A DNA stretch of 64,000 nucleotides, from the NCBI RefSeq assembly GCF_014196925.1, contig NZ_JACIEN010000001.1:1488001-1552000 (forward strand), read 5' to 3'. The position numbers were made by a program, and so were the translations under genes. The DNA is from Chelatococcus caeni. GTDB lineage: Bacteria > Pseudomonadota > Alphaproteobacteria > Rhizobiales > Beijerinckiaceae. This document shows, in pieces, positions 44,024-51,435 of the stretch; within the stretch, counting starts at the first letter, position 1, and every line of letters starts with the position of its first letter. The notes beneath the pieces were generated by a model. It saw nothing but the letters and a program-made list of their open reading frames with translations, ran no database searches and was not told the origin of the DNA.

Positions 44024-45287
44024 CACGGTCAGCCGCAGGACGGTGGTGGCGGGGCTCGCCGCCGGCACCGCCGCGCTCGCGGCCCCGCGCGTTCTCGCCC
44101 AGGCCCCGCCCCATGTCGCCGTCGTCGGCGGCGGCTTCGCGGGGGCGAGCGCGTCCCGCGCCCTGAAACGGCAGGGCACCGACATCCGCGTCACGCTCGT
44201 CGAATCCAAGGCACGCTATGCGGCCTGCCCGTTCAGCAACGCCGTCCTCGCCGGCCTGCGCGACCTCGACGCCCAGTATTTCGGCTATGACGGCATGAAG
44301 CGCGACGGCATCGACGTCGTTGCCGCGAGCGCAACCGCGATCGATGCCGAAGCCCGCCGGCTGCGGCTCGACGACGGTTCCGACCTCGCCTTCGACCGCC
44401 TCATCCTCGCGCCCGGCATCGACCTGATGCTCGACGCGATCCCCGGCTATGGCGCCTCGGGCGCGGAAGTGATGCCGCATGCCTGGCAGGCTGGTGAGCA
44501 GACGGCGCTGCTGCGCCGGCAGCTCGAAGCCATGGACGACGGCGGCCTCGTCGTCATCGCGGCGCCGGCCAATCCGTTCCGCTGTCCGCCCGGCCCCTAC
44601 GAGCGGGCGAGCCTCGTCGCCCATTACCTGAAGGCGCACAAGCCACGCTCCAAGCTCCTCATCCTCGACGCCAAGGATAGCTTCTCGAAGCAGCGCCTCT
44701 TCGAGGAGGCCTGGGAGGAGCTCTATCCGGGCCTGATCGAATGGGTCTCGCTGTCCTTCGGCGGCCGGGTGACGGAGGTCGACGCCGCAACGAAGACGCT
44801 GACGACCGAGTTCGGCAGCCACCAGGCGGCCGTCGCCAACGTCATCCCGCCGCAACGCGCCGGCGCCATCGCCGCGGCCGCCGGCGTCGCCGACCGCACC
44901 GGCTGGTGCCCGATCGATCCCGTCACCTTCGAATCCCGGCTCCGGCCCGGCATCCACGTCATTGGCGATGCGGCCATCGCCGGCGCCATGCCGAAATCCG
45001 CCTTCTCGGCCAATGCCCAGGCGAAGGCCTGCGCCGCCGCCGTCGCCACCCTGCTTGCGGGCGGGCAGCCGGCTGCGCCGAAGCTCATCAACACCTGTTA
45101 CAGCCTCGCCGCGCCCGACTATGGCATCTCCATCGCCGGCGTCTACGAGCCGCGCGAGGGCCTTCTCGCCGAAGTCGCGGGCGCCGGCGGCGTGAGCCCG
45201 CTCGATGCCCCCGCCGATGTCCGCGCCAGCGAGGCGGTCTATGCCGAAGCCTGGTTCGACACCATCACGGGCGAAGTCTTCGGATGA
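43977..45287 (+). CDS. fccB: flavocytochrome c sulfide dehydrogenase, FAD subunit (FccB/SoxF-like)
   Basis: 436 residues. ATG 43977 is inside the cytochrome gene and gives a Tat signal (SRRTVVAGLAAG); no later usual start keeps the twin Arg. VAVVGGGFAGAS is the FAD-binding site. Family Cys-containing segments are present: AACPFSN, FRCPPGPYER and NTCYS. The C-terminal domain (GEVFG end) matches FccB. It oxidises sulfide to sulfur or polysulfide in the periplasm. Its TGA overlaps soxX. Confidence 0.9.
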   Translation: MRKRAPSPSGSRPGRSTVSRRTVVAGLAAGTAALAAPRVLAQAPPHVAVVGGGFAGASASRALKRQGTDIRVTLVESKARYAACPFSNAVLAGLRDLDAQYFGYDGMKRDGIDVVAASATAIDAEARRLRLDDGSDLAFDRLILAPGIDLMLDAIPGYGASGAEVMPHAWQAGEQTALLRRQLEAMDDGGLVVIAAPANPFRCPPGPYERASLVAHYLKAHKPRSKLLILDAKDSFSKQRLFEEAWEELYPGLIEWVSLSFGGRVTEVDAATKTLTTEFGSHQAAVANVIPPQRAGAIAAAAGVADRTGWCPIDPVTFESRLRPGIHVIGDAAIAGAMPKSAFSANAQAKACAAAVATLLAGGQPAAPKLINTCYSLAAPDYGISIAGVYEPREGLLAEVAGAGGVSPLDAPADVRASEAVYAEAWFDTITGEVFG

Positions 45288-45724
45288 GGTGGTGGAACAG
45301 CCTTTGCGTGCTCGCGATGCTCGCCCCGCCTGCGGCGGCCGAGCCGCTGCGGCCTTACGTGGTGGAGGGTGACGCCATTACCCGCTCCCTCACCGGCCGC
45401 CCCGGCGATGCGGAGAACGGCCGGCGCCTCGTCATGGACCGGCACAGGAGCCTGTGCATCCTCTGCCATGCGGCACCCTTGCCCGATCCGCACCTGCAGG
45501 GAACCCTCGCTCCGACGCTCGCCGGCGCCGGCAGCCGCCTGAGCGAGGGGCAGATCCGCCTGCGCGTCGTCGACATGAAACGTCTCGTCCCTGACAGCAT
45601 CATGCCGGCCTATTATCGCACCGGCGGGCTCGCGCAGGTCGCCGCCTCGTTCCGCGACCGGCCGATCCTGACGGCCGAGGAGATCGAGGATGTCGTCGCC
45701 TTCCTCGTCACGCTGAAGGAGTGA
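45284..45724 (+). CDS. soxX: sulfur oxidation cytochrome SoxX
   Basis: 146 residues. Signal peptide to about A-A-A-E (20). Haem site CILCH (Cys58), Met107 in SIMPAYYR as the distal ligand, GTLAPTLAGAGSRLSE and the EIEDVVAFLVTLKE end are the SoxX pattern. SoxX pairs with SoxA to join a sulfur substrate to the SoxY Cys. Start overlaps the fccB stop. Confidence 0.93.
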   Translation: MRWWNSLCVLAMLAPPAAAEPLRPYVVEGDAITRSLTGRPGDAENGRRLVMDRHRSLCILCHAAPLPDPHLQGTLAPTLAGAGSRLSEGQIRLRVVDMKRLVPDSIMPAYYRTGGLAQVAASFRDRPILTAEEIEDVVAFLVTLKE

Positions 45725-45727
45725 GTC

Positions 45728-46201
45728 ATGCGGGACAAAGCGACCACCAGCGGCCTCCGCCGGCGCGACCTCGTCGCCGGCGGTGCGGTGCTGGCCCTCA
45801 CGCTCGTCGCGCCGCGCACTGCCCGCGCCCGCCCCTCGCTGGAGGAGGCCATCCGCGCCTTCACCGGCGGCGCCGCCGTGAAGACCGGGCGGGTGCAGCT
45901 CGCGGTGCCGCCACTCGTCGAGAACGGCAATGCGGTCGGCCTCTCGGTCAAGGTCGAGAGCCCGATGAGCGAGACCGACCACGTGCGGCGCATCGCCCTG
46001 TTCAACGAGAAGAACCCGCAGGCGGACGTCGCGGTGTTCCACATCGGCCCGCGGGCGGGGCGCGCCGAGGTCGCAACGCGCATCCGCCTCGCCACCTCCC
46101 AGACCGTCGCGGCCATCGCCGAGATGAGCGACGGCAGCTTCTGGTCGCATCGCGCCGACGTGATCGTGACGCTGGCGGCCTGCGTCGAAGACCTCCTATG
46201 A
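45728..46201 (+). CDS. soxY: sulfur carrier protein SoxY, with atypical C-terminus
   Basis: 157 residues. A Tat-type signal (RRRDLVAGGAVLALTL) and a SoxY domain (VPPLVENGNAVGLSVKVESP, HIGPRAGRAEVATRIRLATSQ). Standard SoxY ends in GGCGG, whose Cys carries the sulfur. Here the end is VTLAACVEDLL with Cys152 and no Gly arm, followed directly by the stop. The Cys is kept, but the flexible arm is not. The protein may carry a different substrate or dock differently. It is 3 bases after soxX and overlaps soxZ. Confidence 0.9.
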   Translation: MRDKATTSGLRRRDLVAGGAVLALTLVAPRTARARPSLEEAIRAFTGGAAVKTGRVQLAVPPLVENGNAVGLSVKVESPMSETDHVRRIALFNEKNPQADVAVFHIGPRAGRAEVATRIRLATSQTVAAIAEMSDGSFWSHRADVIVTLAACVEDLL

Positions 46202-46518
46202 CCCGCGCCCTCATCAATGCGCCGAAGACGGCGCGCCGCGGCGAGATCATCGAGATCCGAGCCATGCTCGCCCACCCGATGGAGACCGGCTTCCGCACGG
46301 GCACCATGGGCAAGGCGATCCCGCGCGACATCATCAACCGCTTCGTCTGTACCTGGAACGGCGAGGAGATCTTCTCCGCCGACCTCTTCCCGGCGATTGC
46401 GGCCAACCCCTATCTCGCCTTCACCGCGGTCGCGACCGACAGCGGCACCATCGCCTTCGCCTGGACCGGCGACGACGGCGAGACGCGCACGGCGGAGACG
46501 GAGATCACGGTGACATGA
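46198..46518 (+). CDS. soxZ: sulfur carrier partner SoxZ
   Basis: 106 residues, no signal peptide. The pattern RGEIIEIRAMLAHPMETGFR, INRFVCTWNG and a final EITVT strand is SoxZ. It forms the SoxYZ heterodimer and is exported with SoxY. It overlaps soxY and soxA by ATGA at each end. Confidence 0.93.
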   Translation: MTRALINAPKTARRGEIIEIRAMLAHPMETGFRTGTMGKAIPRDIINRFVCTWNGEEIFSADLFPAIAANPYLAFTAVATDSGTIAFAWTGDDGETRTAETEITVT

Positions 46519-47297
46519 CGGGGCGCGCGCCGCGTCTTCTCGCCGGCCTCCTTGCCGCCTGCCTTGCGGGCTCGTCAGCCCCTGCCGGCGATATGCTCGA
46601 CAAGCGCTCGGGCGCCGACTTCATGAGCCCCGAAAACCGCGCCATGCAGGCGGACGACATGAGCAATCCCGGCATGTTCGCGGTCCTCGACGGCGAAGAG
46701 CTGTGGAACCGCCCCGAAGGCGCGAACGGGCGCAGCTGTGCCGGCTGCCACGGCGAGGCCGCAACGAGCATGCGCGGCGTCGCCACCCGCTATCCTGCGT
46801 TCGACGAAAGAAGCGGCCGCCCCATCGACCTTGCCGGCCGCATCGGCGAGTGCCGCCGGACGCGGCAGGAGGCGTCGCCCCTGCCGCACGAGAGCCCGGA
46901 GCTCATCGCGCTGACGGCCTATGTCGCCCACCAGTCACGCGGCATGCCGATCAGCCCGCCGCAGGACGAGCGGCTGGCCCAGTTCCGCGAGAATGGCCGC
47001 CGGCTCTACGAGCGGCGCATCGGCCAGCTCGACCTCTCCTGCGCCTCCTGCCACGACGCGCGCTGGGGCGAGCGCCTCGGCGGCAGCGTCATGCCCCAGG
47101 GCCATCCGACGGCCTATCCGCTCTACCGGCTGGAATGGCAGGCCGTCGGCTCCCTGCAGCGGCGCCTGCGCAACTGCATGATCGGCGTGCGCGCGGAAGC
47201 CTTCGCCTTCGGCGCGCCGGAGCTCATCGAGCTCGAGCTCTACCTCATGGAACGGGCGGCGGGCCTCACTGTGGAGACGCCGGGGGTTCGCCCCTGA
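46515..47297 (+). CDS. soxA: diheme sulfur oxidation cytochrome SoxA
   Basis: 260 residues. Signal peptide to about S-A-P-A-G. Two haem sites, CAGCH (Cys75) and CASCH (Cys176), so it is the two-haem type. Cys221 in RNCMIGVRAEAF corresponds to the active-site haem-ligand Cys that becomes a persulfide. With SoxX it links thiosulfate or sulfane sulfur to SoxY. No soxB follows: the next gene is a small membrane protein. Confidence 0.93.
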   Translation: MTGRAPRLLAGLLAACLAGSSAPAGDMLDKRSGADFMSPENRAMQADDMSNPGMFAVLDGEELWNRPEGANGRSCAGCHGEAATSMRGVATRYPAFDERSGRPIDLAGRIGECRRTRQEASPLPHESPELIALTAYVAHQSRGMPISPPQDERLAQFRENGRRLYERRIGQLDLSCASCHDARWGERLGGSVMPQGHPTAYPLYRLEWQAVGSLQRRLRNCMIGVRAEAFAFGAPELIELELYLMERAAGLTVETPGVRP

Positions 47298-47343
47298 GGA
47301 AATGTTTGTCGAGATGTCGCAAGCCCGGGAGCCGACACGCCCT

Positions 47344-47382
47344 GTGACAAAATCGGCCCCTGACGGGCAAAGTTCTGCGACG
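47344..47382 (+). promoter_or_regulatory. paired GCGACA element, copy C
   Basis: GTGACAAAA and AAAGTTCTGCGAC, with G(T/C)GAC cores 33 bases apart, ending 43 bases before the small membrane protein gene at 47426. It matches copies A and B near 40 kb. Confidence 0.55.
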
Positions 47383-47425
47383 GCAGGCCCCGACAATGCG
47401 GCCGCTTCATCACCGAGGAGCCGTC

Positions 47426-47725
47426 ATGAGCAGCCGCCTGCCTTTCCACGACGACGAGGCCTTCGCGAGCTGGTCCGAGATCAGTGACCATCTCGCCGCC
47501 AATCCCGTCGACACCGTGCTCAACACGCTCGTTCTCTTCAGCGTCGCCGTCCTCTTCGTCGTTGGTCTCTTCGCGGGCCCCAGGAGCGACTGGAGCCCGG
47601 CCCACGCGGAGCCGGCGAGCTTCTTCGGTCCGGCCAAGACCGACGAGAGCTGGCGGCCGGCGCCGAACAAGCAGGAACTCCTGTCATCGTGGTCGTGCGA
47701 GGGCCGGTCCCCCCTCACCATCTGA
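47426..47725 (+). CDS. single-helix membrane protein, 99 aa
   Basis: ATG 47426 has GAGGAG 6 bases upstream. A hydrophilic N-terminus of about 30 residues (PFHDDEAFASWSEISDHL), one transmembrane helix (about 32-52, TLVLFSVAVLFVVGLF), and a periplasmic tail with Trp and one Cys. I know no family. The GCGACA promoter element shared with the cytochrome and ior-fcc-sox units suggests it is made with them. Confidence 0.65.
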   Translation: MSSRLPFHDDEAFASWSEISDHLAANPVDTVLNTLVLFSVAVLFVVGLFAGPRSDWSPAHAEPASFFGPAKTDESWRPAPNKQELLSSWSCEGRSPLTI

Positions 47726-47748
47726 GAAAGCTGCGCCCGCCGGATCCG

Positions 47749-48201
47749 TCAGCAGGTGACGAGATCCGTGTGCCCGAAGCCCCTGGAATAGTCGAGCACT
47801 GAGATGACTGTCGGCGTCAGCCGGAAGATGCGCACGTCGTCCGGCGTCGGCATGGGAAACGGCAGGGGCCCCTGCTCGGGATATTTCTGCGGCAGGAGGG
47901 CGAGGACCTTCTCGGCTTCGGCCCGATCCGTCACGAGATGGGCATGGGCCGCCATGGAGAGGCCCGAGATCGCCATCAGATCCGACGTGTCGTGGTCGAT
48001 CGTCAGCGACACGCGGTCGTCGGCGGCAAGGTTTGCCGCCTTCTGGCTGTCGGGCCCGCAGAGGAAGTAGAGCGTGAGGCCGTCGTTCACATAGCCCACC
48101 GTGGTCGCCTGGGGCCAGCCGTCCGGCCTGAGCGTGGCGACCGTCATGATGCGATGCTCGTCGAGCAAGGCCAGTATCGTCTTCCTGATCGCTTCGTCCA
48201 T
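47749..48201 (-). CDS. pyridoxamine 5'-phosphate oxidase-related FMN split-barrel protein
   Basis: 150 residues from ATG 48201 (GAGAGG upstream). LLDEHRIMTVATLRPDGWPQATTVGY and LYFLCGPDSQKAANL are the FMN-binding split-barrel pattern of the PNPOx-like family, which reduces various small molecules or binds flavin or haem. A perfect FNR/FixK-type box lies 69 bases upstream, so it is probably made at low oxygen. Confidence 0.82.
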   Translation of the reverse strand: MDEAIRKTILALLDEHRIMTVATLRPDGWPQATTVGYVNDGLTLYFLCGPDSQKAANLAADDRVSLTIDHDTSDLMAISGLSMAAHAHLVTDRAEAEKVLALLPQKYPEQGPLPFPMPTPDDVRIFRLTPTVISVLDYSRGFGHTDLVTC

Positions 48202-48269
48202 CGATCGCCTCTCGCGCTGAAGGGCACCGGCGAAGAACGAGCATAGCGGCCCCGCCTGCCCTCCCGCCT

Positions 48270-48283
48270 TGACCGGCATCAAC
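48270..48283 (-). promoter_or_regulatory. FNR/FixK-type box
   Basis: TTGACCGGCATCAA fits TTGAY-N4-RTCAA. It is centred about 75 bases before the start of the split-barrel gene at 48201. Confidence 0.6.
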
Positions 48284-48304
48284 CGGAATGCGCGGCTCGC
48301 GGCG

Positions 48305-48778
48305 TCAGGCGATCACCGGCGCGACGCGGGCATCGAGCAGCGCGATCACGTCCTGCGGCCTCAGCTGCACCTGCAAGCCGCGCTGGCCGCCGTTGACATA
48401 GACGAGATCATGGGCGAGCGCCTGCTCCTCGACGGCGGCGGGCACCTTCCGCATCTGCCCGAAGGGGCTGATGCCGCCCACCTTGTAGCCGGTTATCCGT
48501 TCGGCATCCGCCGGCTTCATCATCTGCGCCGACTTGCCGCCGAAGGCGGCGGCGAGCTTCTTCATCGACACCTCGTGGTCCGAGGGCACGATCACGCACA
48601 CGGGCTTGCCGTCGACGTGCGCCATCAGCGTCTTGAGCACGCGAGCGGGCGCCTCGCCCAAGGCTTCGGCCGCCTGCAGGCCGGTGCTCTCGGCATCGGG
48701 ATCATAGGCGTAGCTGTGCAGCGTGAAGGCGATGCCCGCCCCTTCAAGCATCTTCGTCGCGCGCGTCGCCTTCGACAT
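48305..48778 (-). CDS. ybaK: Cys-tRNA(Pro)/Cys-tRNA(Cys) deacylase YbaK
   Basis: 157 residues of the YbaK/EbsC editing domain: LQAAEALGEAPARVLKTLMA, VCVIVPSDHEVSMKKLA, and GYKVGGISPFGQ, where the Lys and the Gly-rich loop form the active site. It removes Cys wrongly attached to tRNA-Pro. GGAGACCCGG precedes ATG 48778. The start overlaps the end of the TetR gene by 35 bases, so they are co-translated. Confidence 0.92.
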   Translation of the reverse strand: MSKATRATKMLEGAGIAFTLHSYAYDPDAESTGLQAAEALGEAPARVLKTLMAHVDGKPVCVIVPSDHEVSMKKLAAAFGGKSAQMMKPADAERITGYKVGGISPFGQMRKVPAAVEEQALAHDLVYVNGGQRGLQVQLRPQDVIALLDARVAPVIA

Positions 48779-49412
48779 CCGGGTCTCCTGCAGTGATCGG
48801 GGCGCCGTTCGGCCCCTCCTTCTCGCGGCCGGTGGCGAGCCTTGCCCGCACCAGGCTGGCCGCCGCCGCGCCGGCCGCTTCCATATAGGCGGGGTCGCGG
48901 TGGAGCAGCACGACGGAGAAGGCCCCGTCGATGAGCAGGATGACCTGTCGCGCGAGCTGCCGGGCATCCGTTCCCTCGATGCCGGCATCCACGAACACGC
49001 CGCACAGCCAGTCCTCCACCCGCTTCTTGTGCGCGCGGCCGGCGACGATGGCCGGATGGCCCGGCATGTTGATGAGCTCCACCGACGTGCGCAGGAAGCC
49101 GCAGCCCTTCCACTTCGGGTGGCGCGCCGAGCGGGCGAGGTTATGGAAGATCGCCTCCACCTTGTCGGCGACGTTTCCCGCGGCCTCGTCGAACCATTGT
49201 CTGAACACGACGAGATTGGGCTGGTCGCGCGTCTCCAGATAAGCCGCGATCAGGTCGTCCTTGCTGCGGAAGTGATAGTAGAGCGTGCGCTTGGTGACGC
49301 CGGCCTTCGCAGCGACGGCATCGACGCTGACGGCGCGGATCCCTTCGCCGTGGAAAAGCTTCACCGCCGCCTTGATGATGCGCTCGCGCGTCGTGACCGA
49401 CCTTTCGCCCAT
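48744..49412 (-). CDS. TetR-family regulator
   Basis: 222 residues from ATG 49412. The N-terminal helix-turn-helix is RERIIKAAVKLFHGEGIRAVSVDAVAAKAGVTKRTLYYHFRSKDDLI, of which AAKAGVTKRTLYYHF is the recognition part. The ligand domain resembles the group near AcrR. It is divergent from the hydrolase at 49473, with a candidate operator between, which suggests it represses that gene and itself. Confidence 0.9.
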   Translation of the reverse strand: MGERSVTTRERIIKAAVKLFHGEGIRAVSVDAVAAKAGVTKRTLYYHFRSKDDLIAAYLETRDQPNLVVFRQWFDEAAGNVADKVEAIFHNLARSARHPKWKGCGFLRTSVELINMPGHPAIVAGRAHKKRVEDWLCGVFVDAGIEGTDARQLARQVILLIDGAFSVVLLHRDPAYMEAAGAAAASLVRARLATGREKEGPNGAPITAGDPDVEGDARDEDA

Positions 49413-49420
49413 GCCCCAAC

Positions 49421-49442
49421 GTATACCGACCAGTGAATATAC
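49421..49442. promoter_or_regulatory. candidate TetR operator
   Basis: GTATACCGACCAGTGAATATAC is an imperfect palindrome with outer arms GTATA and TATAC, centred between the TetR start (49412) and the hydrolase start (49473). A ATACCGAC half-site is common among TetR-family operators. Confidence 0.5.
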
Positions 49443-49472
49443 ACAACGCGCCCCGCCCCCTATCCTCCCTGC

Positions 49473-50393
49473 ATGAACGAGCGAGCCCATTTTCCTTCTG
49501 TCGAGGACGGCGAGGCCTGCGAGATCGTCTGCACGGACGGCGTGCGGCTCGGCGCCCGCCTCTGGCCAGCGCGCGCGGACAGCGCCGGCAGCGTCATCAT
49601 CAATCCGGCCACGGGCGTCCTCGCGCGCTATTACCACCGCTATGCCCGCTTCCTCGCTGGGCACGGCTTCGAGGTGCTGACCTACGACTATCGCGGCATC
49701 GGCACCTCGCGGCCGCAAAGGCTGAAGGGCTGCGGCTATCGCTGGCGCGACTGGGGCGAGCGCGACATGGACGCCGCCATCCGCCTGATGCACGCCCGCC
49801 GGCGGACGGGACCGCTGATCGTGGTCGGCCACAGCATCGGCGGCTTTCTGCCCGGCCTTGCGCGCAGCGCCCCGCTGGTCGACCGGATGCTGACCGTCGG
49901 TGCCCAATATGCCTGGTGCGGCGATTATGCGCCGGAGCGGCGCTTCGCCCTGTTCCTCAAATGGCACGTCCTCATGCCGGCCCTGACGGCGGTCTGCGGC
50001 TATTTTCCCGGCCGCCGCCTCGGCTGGCTGGAGGACCTGCCGGCCGGCGTCGCCACCGAGTGGAGCTTCCGCCGCCCCCGCTTCGAGCAGAGCCACCCGC
50101 GGGCCGAGCAGCCCGACGTCCTCGCGCGCATGGCGGCGGTGACGGCGCCGATCCTCGCCGTCACCATGGCGGACGACGAATTCGGCACCGTGCCGGCGAT
50201 CCGCCGCGCGCTCGGCTATTACACCAGCGCCACGCGAACCGCCGTGCGTCTCGCCCCCGCCGATTACGGCCGGGAGGCCATCGGCCATTTCGGCCTGTTC
50301 CACGACAGCCACGCCTCGGGCTTCTGGCTCGACACGCTCCTGTGGCTGCGCGACGGCCGCAATCCCTGGCCCGGACGTGTCATTGCGGTCTGA
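49473..50393 (+). CDS. alpha/beta hydrolase, 306 aa
   Basis: GHSIGG gives nucleophile Ser121; YDYRGIGTSRP is the usual strand 4 region; Asp in ADDEFGTV and His in GREAIGHFGLF complete a likely triad. No signal peptide. The family matches predicted serine hydrolases of the YheT/YdjP group. The divergent TetR gene probably controls it, hinting at a xenobiotic or lipid substrate. It ends 12 bases from the convergent dehydrogenase gene. Confidence 0.88.
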   Translation: MNERAHFPSVEDGEACEIVCTDGVRLGARLWPARADSAGSVIINPATGVLARYYHRYARFLAGHGFEVLTYDYRGIGTSRPQRLKGCGYRWRDWGERDMDAAIRLMHARRRTGPLIVVGHSIGGFLPGLARSAPLVDRMLTVGAQYAWCGDYAPERRFALFLKWHVLMPALTAVCGYFPGRRLGWLEDLPAGVATEWSFRRPRFEQSHPRAEQPDVLARMAAVTAPILAVTMADDEFGTVPAIRRALGYYTSATRTAVRLAPADYGREAIGHFGLFHDSHASGFWLDTLLWLRDGRNPWPGRVIAV

Positions 50394-50405
50394 ACCGGCG
50401 CTGCG

Positions 50406-51404
50406 TCAGACGCCTTCCCAGGCCTCGCTCTTCGCCGACCGGTAGAGCGCATCGAGGATGCGCATGTTGGTGACGGCATCCTCGATGCCGGCCGCGAGCG
50501 GCGCGACGCCTCGCACGGCCCGGGAGAAGGCCTCGCCCTGCAGCGTGTACTGGTCGCAGGGCGCGATCGCGACGACCCGCGCCGCCGCATCGTCATGCGC
50601 GGCGCCGTTGTCGACGAGGATGCGCGTGCCCTCCCCCTGCGGCGCATTGAAGGGGATGCGGATCTCGATGCGCCCCTTCGTGCCGAGCACCTCGACGCGC
50701 TGGAAGGGCACGAGTTGGGTCGAGACCGAGAAGACGAGCTGGCGCTCGCCGCCGAAATCGGCAAGGCCGCTCGACAGACGGTCGGTGCCGAAGACGGGGT
50801 CGCGCTCGATGAGGCTGACCACGCGCTGCGGCTCCGCCTCGAACAGGTAGCGCCCGCTGACCACGGCGTAGCAGCCGATGTCGTAGAGCGCGCCGCCGCC
50901 GATCTCCGCCATGTTGCGGATATTGGCCGGATCGGCATTGAAATAGGAGAAGAGCACGTTGACGAGGCGCAGTTCGCCGATCTCGCCGGCGCGGACCATG
51001 TCGCGCACGGCGAGCCACTGCGGGTGATGGCGGATCATGAAGGCCTCGGCGACGAGGACCTTGTCCGCCACCGCCTCGAGCTGCCGCGCCTCGGCGGCAT
51101 CGAGCGCGATGGGCTTCTCGCACAGGACATGCTTGCCCGCCGCCGCGGCGGCGAGCGTCAGCGGCACGTGCAGGTGGTTGGGCAGCGGATTGTAGACGGC
51201 TTCGATCTCCGGATCGGCCAGCAGCTCCTCGTAGGAGCCGTAGGCCCGCTCGATGCCGAGCGTCGACGCCATGGCGCGAGCCGCCTCGAGATCGCGCGAG
51301 GCGACCGCCACGACCTTGCACGACGGGCTCTTCATCATGGCGGGCACGACCTTCTCCCGGCCGATCCTGGCCGTGCTCAGGATGCCCCAGCGAACAGGCT
51401 CCAC
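50406..51404 (-). CDS. Gfo/Idh/MocA-family oxidoreductase, first copy
   Basis: 332 residues from a GTG at 51404, which has GGGAG 8 bases upstream and puts VRWGILSTARIG at the N-terminus for NAD(P) binding. CEKPIALDAAEA holds the family Lys. It is the last gene of the sugar transport operon. It most resembles the glucose-fructose oxidoreductase side of the family and probably oxidises a sugar or polyol. Confidence 0.88.
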   Translation of the reverse strand: MEPVRWGILSTARIGREKVVPAMMKSPSCKVVAVASRDLEAARAMASTLGIERAYGSYEELLADPEIEAVYNPLPNHLHVPLTLAAAAAGKHVLCEKPIALDAAEARQLEAVADKVLVAEAFMIRHHPQWLAVRDMVRAGEIGELRLVNVLFSYFNADPANIRNMAEIGGGALYDIGCYAVVSGRYLFEAEPQRVVSLIERDPVFGTDRLSSGLADFGGERQLVFSVSTQLVPFQRVEVLGTKGRIEIRIPFNAPQGEGTRILVDNGAAHDDAAARVVAIAPCDQYTLQGEAFSRAVRGVAPLAAGIEDAVTNMRILDALYRSAKSEAWEGV

Positions 51405-51435
51405 GGACCCATCTCCCTTGTTGGCCGCCCGCGCG

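Noticed and set aside
41453-44209. 918-codon minus-strand frame across iorB and fccB
   Set aside because: It mirrors the codon pattern of the plus-strand genes and has no domain. iorB, cytochrome and fccB are certain on the plus strand.
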